From assembly GCF_029227915.1 (NCBI RefSeq), contig NC_079876.1, positions 24,824,328 through 24,888,327 on the forward strand: a stretch of 64,000 nucleotides of DNA. The letters are read 5' to 3'. The position numbers and the translations under genes are program-made. Position 1 is the first letter of the stretch, and every line of letters starts with the position of its first letter. Under the pieces are notes generated by a model. It saw only the letters and a list, made by a program, of their open reading frames with translations. It was not told the DNA's origin and made no database searches. Positions 21,801-32,265 of this stretch are shown here, in pieces. The DNA is from Hydractinia symbiolongicarpus. Taxonomy: Eukaryota > Cnidaria > Hydrozoa > Anthoathecata > Hydractiniidae.

Positions 21801-23761
21801 TTGTCAAAGGCTATGAGTGACATGAGTGTTTAACTGAATAGAAGAGAAGTATGCATTGGTGACTAAATAAAATAAAAACTTCATATTCGGGCATCTACAC
21901 ACGCAAGATCAAAATCATTAACCACCTCTGTGTGCAACTTGGTGTACAAGGATCTGGAACCTCTAAGGCAAAGCACAACAGATTTCATTATTACGAAGGA
22001 GGGTTTACATCTCATCCAAGTCATTTTGTTATCTTATTGTTCGCCGAATTTCTGTGAAATTTTTTCTGCAAAAAAATTGAAATACAGAACATTCTTTGCT
22101 CATTCCCCCGTTTATTGAAAAGACAAGTGGGGTGAATGTGCCATGTTCGTTATCTAATACACGCTGAATGTGCTTACGTTTCCTTTCTTATATATCTTAA
22201 TAATGGACGTTTCAATTTGTGGTGGGGCATTTACATTGGTCAAACGTACATCGAAGTAAGCAGACTGTCCTGGACGCCAAAAACTCCAGGCTCTTACATC
22301 AAGCATTGCTTCATCGTTGTTGATTGGTGAAAGCTTTGGCTCGATTTCCACATCATTATAAACTTTTTACAACAAATTTGCTTCGAAATCACGTACGGTC
22401 TTATGACGCATGGTCACAAAACCACCTTTTTTACAGCACATGGCATGGGTGGCATTGAAATCATCTCCGCACGCACATTTTGATGGAAGATATTTTACTG
22501 AATGATTGTATCTCAGCGCAAGTGCATCTTGAAAGTCTTCCTTTGTAAGATCGAAACCTTGTGCCTTTAATGGTAAAACGTTCAACCAGCTCGAGGCTCC
22601 TTTTTCACTATTCTGTTCCATTGGCCCGTATCTCACTCCTATTCAGCTGATTGTTAATTAACATTTCGTCTTGTTTTCGAGCTTCCCTGACAGCGTTCAC
22701 ACGACAAGCTTTAACTCGTTTTGTTTCATCTTTATTCGGAAGAAAATCAGTCTGGGCAATGATGGCAGCAACTCGTAATCGACGGCGGCACTTTCTGTAA
22801 GTATTGGTATTCCGAGGCCGCCAATTTTTATCGATCTTTTGTAAAGAACTCTTTCACTTTCCGAAATGGTGTGGCCCAAAAGAGATAGTAAAAACATATA
22901 AGATATGATCGTATCTAGAGGTACTAAGTATTCTTCCATACCAGGTATTATACGCATGAAGTATGTAATTTTGTTTAACTCGCCATGTGTAAAAGCTGCA
23001 AAGGCTGCTTGGAGTGCTGTCAACGATATTGTTGAAATTTTTTTATTTCTTCACACCATTGACTAGTTTTGTTATTTGCATATTCATCACGAATTCCAAT
23101 TGAAGCTCCAAGATGTCGTTTTCTTGTTGTCGTAAATTGTATTGACGAGTCGCTAAAATTTTTTCTCGCTTCAAGTTCAATCGCTTCACTTTTACTAATC
23201 ATCCATGATTTACTCTCGTTGACGTAATAACCGTAGTTTTTTCCGTCTTTAATCACACCGTCCCACCACTTTTTCAGGCCAATAATCTTACCGGCACCCA
23301 TTGCATCATCTGCCAGCCATACCTGTTTCACATCTGCAGCAGATTTTAGACGTAGCAGAATGAATGATCAATGGAGATGGAAATGCCCATTTGACGTCGG
23401 CCCCGTTGAATTTCAAGCAAACACTATGTACATGCTTTTTTTTAAGAATCTGAACTTAAATATGCTTATAGGCTTATGTTTATAAAAAAAAGAGTGTAGT
23501 TACAGTCAGATGGATTATTAAAGTCTACAGTTGGGATGAACCTCCTCTAAACTTCTTTTTTGAGTCACGTAACAGACTTGTAAAGTAAACTTTTCTGAAC
23601 TACTTTAGGTGTACGGTCTGATGAAATTACCAGCTGAAGAGAAAAAGTTGCGTGAAATCAACGCAACTCGTACAAGAGATGACGTGGAAAGTCAATTTAC
23701 ATCCATCCCTGCAAATGTACCGACAAACTATGGCTCTGTTAATGCTGAGAAGGGAGATTAA
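18856..23761 (+). CDS. Phospholipid phosphatase (LPP / PAP2 family), integral membrane lipid phosphatase
   Basis: Five exons (18856-19074, 19917-20035, 20280-20483, 20702-20936, 23609-23761) with GT-AG junctions and matching phases give 309 residues, the usual LPP length. LPPs remove phosphate from phosphatidate, lysophosphatidate, sphingosine-1-phosphate and similar lipids at the outer face of the plasma membrane. All three catalytic motifs are present: KVMVGRLRP at about 136-144, PSGH at 185-188 and [12 protein letters not shown] at 233-244. The last has Thr where the family usually has Ser, but keeps the catalytic Arg and His and the Asp. About six membrane segments are visible, and the family's [18 protein letters not shown] stretch follows the first. 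The C-terminal tail is hydrophilic and cytosolic. Orthology to LPP1, 2 or 3 was not resolved. Exon 2 is the least conserved part. Confidence 0.92.
19158..19511. mobile_element. 354-bp TA-flanked inverted-repeat element (MITE) in LPP intron 1
   Basis: It is flanked by TA on both sides. The left end is CCGTAAAATCCTATAATCAT and the right end is the complement type (CATTACGACATTTTACGG). Inside are several degenerate GTGCGCTTATAA-like subterminal repeats. No coding content. Confidence 0.7.
19723..19841 (+). mobile_element. Short Helitron-like element (119 bp) in LPP intron 1
   Basis: It starts A|TCTATATTATAATTACGTC and has GTCTGTCTGTC. It ends with a hairpin of the CCGTGGATTTATTCACAGG type, then CTAG|T. 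Copies of the same family lie at 31541-31662 and 40468-40596. The TC start, 3' hairpin and CTAG end between A and T fit a non-autonomous Helitron. Confidence 0.7.
22340..23335 (-). pseudogene. Broken reverse transcriptase remnant in LPP intron 4
   Basis: Three shifted minus-strand frames follow each other. The first, 23331-23020, carries the catalytic-type box [11 protein letters not shown] and the segment [20 protein letters not shown]. The second, 23023-22697, has [20 protein letters not shown] and [13 protein letters not shown]. The third, 22636-22367, has [16 protein letters not shown] and the cysteine/histidine-bearing end [20 protein letters not shown]. These are blocks of a reverse-transcriptase family common in invertebrate repeats; the clade is unassigned. 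Frame breaks and the missing N-terminal half show it is dead. It lies antisense to the host gene. Confidence 0.7.
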
Positions 23762-23887
23762 AATAATTTTTTTACTCATTAAACTTTTTTTATACATTGG
23801 ATTCCCTTGATAATGATTTGTATGAACTTATACTTTTTCGCGAACTTATATTTTTGTGATGCATGTTACCTTTGTGTGTGATAAAAT

Positions 23888-23893
23888 AATAAA
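23888..23893 (+). terminator. Possible polyadenylation signal for LPP
   Basis: AATAAA 126 bases after the LPP stop. Confidence 0.5.
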
Positions 23894-24035
23894 AAAAATC
23901 AAGCAAGGCTTTTATTGATTTTTGTTTGTATTTTGAGTCTGCTAAATTTGTGTTTTTGCTAAAATGCTGAAATAAATATCGCATAAGTCATTACCGCAAA
24001 AAAATGACGTCATGAATTTAATACATATATTTTTG

Positions 24036-24222
24036 TTTGTATCTGTGATGCATATACAGTGTTTTGTATTTGCTTCTCGAAATTTGTATCTGTGATGCAT
24101 ATACAGTGTTTTGTATTTGCTTCTCGAAATTTGTATCTGTGATGCATATACAGTGTTTTGTATTTCCTCCTCGAAGTTTGTATCTGTGATGCATATACAC
24201 TGTTTTGTATTTACTCATCGAA
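24036..24222. repeat. 47-bp tandem repeat, four copies
   Basis: The unit is TTTGTATCTGTGATGCATAT followed by ACAGTGTTTTGTATTTGCTT and a short CTCGAAA tail. Unit starts are at 24036, 24083 and 24130, then near 24177. It lies just past the end of LPP. Confidence 0.9.
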
Positions 24223-24229
24223 TAAACGC

Positions 24230-26500
24230 TTATTTTATAATTTTTGATATATACAGATTTGATATGTTTTTCTGAGAGTAGTTTTATCCCCTAATAAATA
24301 ATACGTGATAGAACATGTGGCAATTAACCTGTTTCTTATACTATTCTGCGAAAGTTAAAATTGATATACTTCCGAAGAAAAATCGATTTTTTTTGCATGT
24401 TTTGTGTGTTTGGCTTATCGAGTTTAAAACAAACAAACTTATGTTGTAATTCATTTTGTTGTTGCGTTTCAACCTTCTCTGGGAGTTCTTAGATTATTTC
24501 ACAGGGACGGCTCCTAGCCCAGAAAGTACCTACGAAACCCTGGTATCAGGTTTTTTGCGTTTTTGCGAAATAATTTTTTTAAAAAATTTGTAGCTAGGAA
24601 TATTTCAGAATTTGTATTGCAATTGAATTGAAATATTTATTTTTTTATTTATTGCTGTTTTGGTTTGTCCAAAGCTAAAATGGTATCCCAGTTGTGTAAA
24701 TTTACCCTGAAGATCAAGTTGTTTTTCTTTAAAACCGCTAGTGCATATAAAATATACATACCAAGTACGATGTATAATTAAAACCAAGATGTTTTTTAAA
24801 ATGAACTTTTGGCACTGATCCATGATCAATATTTTGTATCCATAAAATATATATAAATGCTCTCTACAATTCGTAAGAGAATAAATTAATCAACTTAATA
24901 AATACAAAGGAGCTGACGTTATATTTCTATTGAGACTTGATTTCTGTTTATGTATAAAAAGACTCTTTAGTCTCCAAAATGTAGTTAACACGTTCAGATG
25001 CACGTACTACCAAATTGGCAAGGAACGCAGTTCGAAGAAGAATGATCTTTAACTGCATCATGTTTGTGCCTTCAGGTAGTATATGAACACTAAACATCCC
25101 AACATCAATTTCATTTTTGAGGAAGAAATCGAGTCTTTGTTTCCTTTCCTCGGTTTGAAAATAGATAGGGAAAAGGGGTAAGTTCGTCACCAGTCTTTTT
25201 AGAAATCCTGCTTTAACGGTGTTTACACTAATTCCCTTTGCCTTTTACCGCTTACGTATAAGTCCAGTGGGTTTTTTGTCTTTACTCTATCGCTGTTTCA
25301 CGATTGTTTCTGACTCAGATTAGTCTTAAGAAAAACTGTAGAGAGCATTTTATAATTCTTCTTTTTTCATACACAATATGAATGTGGTCATGACTCTCGT
25401 CAGAACAGACAGCTCATCTGAAAAACATTCAGTGTTGAACCACGTTTTTTATATCGAAAGGGTCTAAGATTAGAGGCTAAGTCATAACTGGGACCAAAGT
25501 GCTTAAAAGTGGCTTTTCAAATTTTTACCTTTCAGAATGTCAAAAATAAGTTTTTTGTGCTGTTCCTCGAAAAGTGCAAAAATAAAAAAGCTCCCAAAAA
25601 TTAATCTGTTTATTAAACTATTTTTTGGTCCGTTGGGTTATTTAGGAATGAGACTATAAAAGCAGGACCTTTAATAGTGGGAAAAGAAGGCTATTTGTCT
25701 TTTTTTGCTTTTTTTATGCGCAGGTTTATTTTTCCACAATATTCGCATTACACAAGTTTAATGATCTTATCTTCTTATCTTTACCTGCTCACATTTACAC
25801 ATTGCATTATCTTTTATACATGGAATGTATTTTGCGAAAGTCTCATTCGTGGCTTAACGTCCTTGTTCCATGCCAGTAAGGATTCGCCAGGTTGTTTGTC
25901 CTTATTACATTTTCTCGATTTTCCCCTGGCCTTTGCCCCCGGAACTATTAAGTCTCACACAACATCTCTATCATCTTACTGGATAACATGCTAGATGCCT
26001 AACCAATGAACACTCTAGCTATGCTCAGTTACAAGCGAGGCTAGGATGCTTTTTACTTTTTTAAAACAGACCTACCAGGATGAATCCCCATAACCCATAA
26101 TAGAAAGCATTGAGCACCGGTTCTTTTTTTTTGCTGGTTGGTTTGATGAACACCTGGCACAAAATTAATGGTAAATTTGATGATTTGTGTTAATTAAATG
26201 CCTCCTCTCAAAGTAAATACGCAGCCCTAGAATAAGATTTATTACATATTTTTTCCGGCAATTCTCTACCATTTGGTAGTATTGAAGTATACAATAGTAT
26301 TTCTCCCCAAACCATTTCAAAACAACATTAAACAGGTTATAGTAACTTCACTGTCTGTTGGATGAAGATATATTTAATTCACAATGTTACAAGCAAAATA
26401 CATTAAGTAAAAAACCAAATCCATTCGAGACTTCCATGGTGTTAATTGAAAAGGAAGATTTTAAAAGAGACGCCTTGCGTAACTAAGAACCAAAAAGAAC
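24230..26500. other. Convergent intergenic region between LPP and lipoxygenase
   Basis: No gene recognised. A minus-strand frame at 24948-25190 (80 codons) has no identified family. Around 25840-25930 the sequence GGCTTAACGTCC, TGTTCCATGCCAGTAAGG and TTCGCCAGG resembles a diverged copy of the SINE-like module at 3.78 kb. Confidence 0.4.
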
Positions 26501-26503
26501 TCA

Positions 26504-26509
26504 TTTATT
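26504..26509 (-). terminator. Polyadenylation signal for the lipoxygenase gene
   Basis: The minus-strand AATAAA starts about 20 bases after the stop codon. Confidence 0.6.
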
Positions 26510-26529
26510 AACTAACTTTACATTTAAAT

Positions 26530-29500
26530 TTATATACTAATTGCATTTGGTATAACCTCTGGATCTAGGTACGGATAAGGATGTTCTCTTTCCTTGTTTC
26601 GAGCTTTGATCGTAGCACTGATTTCTTTTAATGCAGTTTGGAATCTAAATTAAGTATTATAGGATTCATAAGAGTAATGCAGTGTATTTAAGCAAGTTGA
26701 CAAGAATACTCAATAAAAACCAGAAGGAAAGGAGAGAGAGGTATTAAGTGTCGTGCTCGTCCGAAGTGTAAGGATAACGGCTTGTCCAAAAATAACATTT
26801 TGAATTAAAACAAACTAAAAAGTTTGTTACACACAGCCCATGAAGCATATAAAGACTCGAATTTGACCAACCTTTTAACAGCTTGTAACTTCTTTGGTTC
26901 ATATTGGTACTGTATTTCAAATTCACCAAGGTTGTTGGTGCCACGTTCACTGAGAAGGTTAGTCACCACCATGATATCCAATGCCATTGATTTTTCTGGT
27001 AAATGTTTTACGATATCCTCTTCTGTGATTTCATCCTAAAATGATAAGGGGAAATTTAGTACTCTAGAAACAATAAAAGGGTTGGGAGGCTTCAATTAGA
27101 AGGCAGAAAATGAGACTTACTTTGTTCTTCGGTACTTCTCCTCTCATAAAAGCAGGGTAGAACGGCGAAAATGCGTATTCATCGTATTGACAAAAGTTAG
27201 CTGCTGCGTGTTGTACACTTGACATAAATATGACTGCTGACACTACTTTAATCAAATCAGATTTCTCTTTGAATTCGCCATTACCAAACACACCCTGAAA
27301 CATATTTAGTGTAAATTTACAGTCAAGAATTGAATCCTTACTAGATAGTAAAGGTTATGTTGAAAAACAGTACTGAATATCCAAAAAAATGAATAAAGAC
27401 TGCATAGAACTGCGGTTTCGCTCTAAACATATTAAGTCGACTATATAGCAACCTCGATCTTAATAAAAATATGATAATACACTTTATACACTGTTCTCAA
27501 GGAACTATCACGAATATGGCAACACAATCCAAAGGGGGTAATCAAAATTCATATTTGCAAATAAACACGGCGGCTTACTTGCATTCCAGCGCCATCTTTC
27601 TTATCGACAAGCATTTTTGCGAAATCTTGAATTTCATTATCACCAGCAAGTGTCTCATTGTTTTCTAAAAAGTTTTGACGTGAGTTTCAAAAGCTAAAAA
27701 TGTCTTATCAGCCTTCTCGTTGCTAATTTATTGCATTTAATCGAAAAAAAAATAGATTATTAACTTTAAATGACCTTCGTATATAGTTTAATATGTAGTT
27801 TAATATAGTTCTAATATACCAGAATATTTATAAATTATTAGACCACAAAACTAACTAACGATGTGTGATATTTTCCCGCTTATTCCGCCCTCGACAAAGC
27901 AAAGTGGACAGATTCATTTATTTACCGTAAACAATGTCAAGAATCTCGGTCACGTAATCCACAATAGCGTGGTGGATAAGCAAGGCATCGTCACGATAGA
28001 AATACTTTGGTAAATTTGTTGTGTCGTCCACCTAAAAAGATAGTTTCACACCAATATTAGCACCAACTTTTCACCAATATGACCACCGGTATCAACTTTC
28101 GAGCGGTATCAACTTTCCACCGGTATCAACTTTCCACCGATATCAACATTCCACCGGTATCAACTTTCCACCGGTATCAACTTTCCACCGGTATCAACTT
28201 TCCACCGGTATCAACTTTCCACCGGTATCAACTTTCCACCGGTATCAACTTTCCACCGGTATCAACTTTCCACCGGTATCAACTTTCCACCGGTATCAAC
28301 TTTCCACCGGTATCAACTTTCCACCGCTACCGCTATGAAGTTTTTACCGATATAAAGTTTACAAATGTAAGCCCACACTGATAAGATTACACAAGTTAAA
28401 ACCTGCTATTTATTCACCGAGACTAATGTACACTCAGCCGAATAATTAAAATATTTACCCCTCTTTCCGCAAGATCTCCGGGTAGCCACCCGTTTATGTC
28501 CAACCTCCATTTCTTCCAACTAAAGAAAAATTGCATGAGTAATTATTGTACGTATTAATTTTTGCACAGCAAGTTACATAACAATCTTGCCATTGAACGA
28601 AAATAAGCAAATTTATTTCTTCGAAATCGAAACAGTTTTTTAGACCAACTTTGGCAAAAAAAGGACATTTAGGTAAGCAAAACTCAACATTTTCAATGCC
28701 GTTAAAGAGTTTTTATTTGTTAGGAATAAGGCTAACTATTGTTTTGCCCCCAGGGTAAGTATTTTTAATATTAACACCTTTAGGCTGGCAGAAAACGCAT
28801 TGAAACTCGATAAAATCAGCGCAGCAGAATGAGTCAAAGGGTGGCCAACAGCTCCACGCGAAAAAATTTTCACTTATTTTTGCTCGTGTACGTGTGTAAC
28901 TACTAGCATTTTAAAATAAGTTACAAGATAAGATTCAAATGTCATATACCGCTGCGACATAATTTCGAAGGTTCCGTCAATCCCTGGCGTCATTGTAACA
29001 TCAATCCATGCTCCCTTGGCCATCAACTTTGTGACGCCACGCCTAAGAAACATTGTTGTACAGTCATGTAAGCGTTGTTGTTAGGTTGTTATGAAATTGA
29101 CAGAAGTGGTAGTATTATTTCAAGACGTACATGTTTATTGCAAGTAAGAATAAGAAATGAGGAGCTAGTAGCCTATATACAGGATGTGATGGTGACAATG
29201 TCCTGTGCATACAAATACACATGGACTCACAGACCAAATGAGTGAACCCTAAAAATAAAGATAGGTAGAAAATTAAAAATGGCGTCGAAGCAAGTACAAC
29301 GTTGTTCTTCAATTTTACTAACAGGACGCACAATGTCAACAGTTGTTCTGTTTACAGTGTATGAAATCTTGTAACATCCTTTAGTAAGAAAAAAATTTAC
29401 CTTAACTCAAAAGTCATACCTAAATGAGTACATGCTTGGTGAATAACAACATCAGCATTATTGTAATACATCTTTGCAAGCATCCATTTGTGTACGGGGT

Positions 29501-32265
29501 CACTCGGCAAAAATATCTAAGACATAAAAAATATGATTCCATAATTGTTAAAACATATGGGTAGGCACAAGCCAACAGCTGAGAGCAGATCAAAGCGATA
29601 TGTACTAAATACTTACAGGGTTATCCTCAGATGGTGTTTGAAATAGCTGAATAGCAATGGGAAGAAGGTCTCCGTTTTTCTTAGCATGGAATAAAGCTAT
29701 TGGTTTGGTCAACTGAAAATAAAAAGGTATTTGTTAATCTTTTAGGAGCTATTGCGTTGAACGAGATTTTCTAATAGAAACACGACGCTTTGTTAAAGCA
29801 AATACAAGGTTTTTGATAATCTTCAACATCATACGAATTTTTGCTAAGCAACTGTTCAGTAATCTTCTTATTAATTGCACTTACTGTGCGGCCTTCAGGA
29901 ACAGAGATTCCATCCAATTCTTTTAAGTTGACAATAAAGACTTCTTTGGCTTTGATTGCTTCATCAAGTTTTTTACCATCCAAAAATGATTCAACCATCT
30001 CATTCGTCACAGGAAAGCTATAGTGCAAACATAAAATGATGCGATTTTAATGTATTTATGTCGATCCCTGTTGTCTGAATTTTCTGTACTTCGTTGAAAA
30101 GTCAAAAGCAACAAAGCATGAAATTAACATACTTGTCTGGCAATTCTGTGCACAGTCTGATCAAGGTAGGGTTACATCCTCTCAAGCGTTGCTGGCCAAA
30201 CCGTTTGTCTGATTTCCAATCGGAAAAACCCTACACAATATAGATTTTGGAATTAATAGTGGAAATTGGGGAAGAAGGACAAGCTGCTACTATCTCGTAC
30301 AATATTCCAATGTTAACTAAAACGCTGCACGTGTTTCAATTCCGCACACTTTTCTAAAGAGTACAGTGACGCCAACAAAGGACTTGTCAAACTTCTTACA
30401 TAAAGAAACACTTACGTATGGAATACCAAACGTTCCTTTAAAGAGTGACTCATAATCATCGAAACTGTCAAAGTTATTAGTTGTTATCAAAGAATTCCAC
30501 TTTTGCTGCAAGATCAGTTCAGCTTTACGTTTGACAATGTCCCACTGTAATAAATGTTTACATTAGCAAAATCTATGTTTAGCTTTAAATACAAAAATAT
30601 GAAAATCAAATTTGAAAATTTTCTATGTGTCCTGTTTTATCTCTTTGTGTTGTAACAGTTGCAAAGCTGTAAGCCTGCCTAACACTAAGTCTATTTGAAT
30701 GCAAGATCACACAAAATAAACGGATTTACAAATGTATTCCTCATCCCTCTACAGAAAGAATGCACTTGTAATAGACCATGCGCATTTGCTTGCAGGTTTG
30801 TTGAATGACAGTACGTATTGCCAGTCAGTATATAAATCTCACCTTGTAGTCATTGCTGAATTGCTCTTCTATAGGTAATTCTTTGATCTACAAATAGAAA
30901 TGTGGTACAGAGATGGTCTATAAGACACTATATACACTTCCCATTACAAGAAATTTTTAAATCTGGAACATTTATACCCTTCTTGGTAGCCCAGTGTCCT
31001 TCTCTTCCCAGAGGTATCTTGACTTAATATCTTCAATCTCTTGTTTTCTTTGTTCTGTGTTTTTATCATCTTGCGGCAAGGAACAATCGTAGATTTCAAA
31101 AGTGTATTTTTGATCTGCTTTGATCCATCGATTTATAGGAAATGGAATTTCTTCCTTGGTTGAGAAAAGATCTTTTAGAGATGAATTTGTTTTGGTGTAT
31201 TGTATCACTTTTATATATTCCAAAAACCAATCATCCTTCAAGCCGCTTTTGTCACGCCATAATTCAATTTTAGCGAGTGAGCCTAAAGGAATAAAGATGT
31301 TATACGACAAAATTTAAGCATGTTCTCGTAAATTCGTAAATAAATAAATAAATCAAGACCATTTTTCTGGGTTATTTCCATCAGTAAATTATATTTACCT
31401 AAGACTTGGTTCAAAAATTGAAAGTGCTACCGTGAGTGCAAATTGTGTTATTTGTATAGTAAAAACATGATTGTGAGGGATATTCAGGATTGAAGGGCCT
31501 AACTTTCATTTGTCAACATTGTAAATGATACAAGGGCTTATCTATATTTTAATGCCAGTATACGTCTGTCCGTCCGTCTGTCCGTCCGTCTGTCTGTCAC
31601 GCAAAATGGCAGCTTAGCTGCGACGGACGAACCCGTGGATTTTTCCACGGGCTAATGACAAGTTAACCAAAATATCCGGACAATGCGTGTTAATGTTTCC
31701 ATACTCGACTTTATTATCTACTAGGTTTGTAACAGCTACATCATCAAAAAGTCAAAATCTCACTTCACTTGCTTTCATTTTTTTCTTGATAAATATTCGT
31801 GTTAAAAGTATAAGCAACGCAAAAGCCTTTTTTTTGATGTTTAAAAATGTAAGCCAATCACAATAACACACAAGATTCTAAACAATAAAATGAAATCGAC
31901 AATTAGTTCTGTTGCAAAAATAGCCAATCGTATAACATTAAAAAATCGCGGGCTTTTTCTGTAATAAAAAGAAAGTTGCGAAAGCGAAAATTATTTCTCC
32001 CTAAATTTTGTTTCCTGAAAGCGGAGTAAATAGAGTGGACAGGTAACAGATAACTTGTACCTATTTTCTGTTCACTTTGGACTGTGAAAGTATCCACATT
32101 CCCTTTCTCAAAATCATCCTTCCAAAAACAATCTAACTTTACATCACTTGTTCTGTTTCCATCACTGTCGATCAATGCACAATATATATTGCTGTCGGTG
32201 CCAGCTCCTTTCACATCTCCTGTTTTAACAATAACTTGGAAGTCTTTAGAAGATGAGATTCCCAT
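26530..32265 (-). CDS. Lipoxygenase with N-terminal PLAT domain
   Basis: Sixteen exons in plus coordinates: 32265-32061, 31282-30978, 30887-30843, 30544-30416, 30230-30133, 30017-29789, 29712-29617, 29516-29420, 29248-29131, 29042-28950, 28519-28459, 28031-27926, 27664-27579, 27294-27121, 27035-26872 and 26644-26530. They join in frame to about 706 residues, a normal animal length. Residues 1-120 form the PLAT lipid/membrane-binding domain ([20 protein letters not shown]). The catalytic domain has the iron motif H-x4-H-x4-H-x17-H-x8-H starting at His395. Predicted ligands are His400, His405, His585, Asn589 (VQHAAANF) and the C-terminal Ile706 (PNAISI). The enzyme adds O2 to polyunsaturated fatty acids such as arachidonate. 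No allene oxide synthase domain is fused upstream. All iron ligands are intact. The exon 6 donor at 29789 is not GT and is the weakest junction. Product position and stereochemistry cannot be read here. Confidence 0.93.
28087..28326. repeat. 17-bp tandem repeat, about 14 copies, in a lipoxygenase intron
   Basis: The unit is ACCGGTATCAACTTTCC, nearly perfect over the central copies and degenerate at both edges. It lies in the intron between exons 11 and 12. The open frame through it is a by-product of the repeat. Confidence 0.95.
31541..31662 (+). mobile_element. Short Helitron-like element (122 bp) in lipoxygenase intron 1
   Basis: It starts A|TCTATATTTTAATGCCAGTA, has GTCTGTCCGTCC repeats, ends with the perfect hairpin CCCGTGGATTTTTCCACGGG and then CAAG|T (from CTAG). 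Same family as 19723-19841 and 40468-40596. Confidence 0.7.

Noticed and set aside
25677-25994. 105-codon hydrophobic plus-strand frame
   Set aside because: No family resemblance; it overlaps a probable diverged SINE-like segment.
28079-28381. 100-codon repetitive frame and CRISPR-like regularity at 28.1-28.3 kb
   Set aside because: It is a 17-bp tandem repeat without spacers, inside an intron of a eukaryotic gene.
26530-32265. Fusion to an allene oxide synthase, as in some coral lipoxygenases
   Set aside because: The protein begins directly with the PLAT domain and no catalase-like exons were seen upstream to 37 kb.
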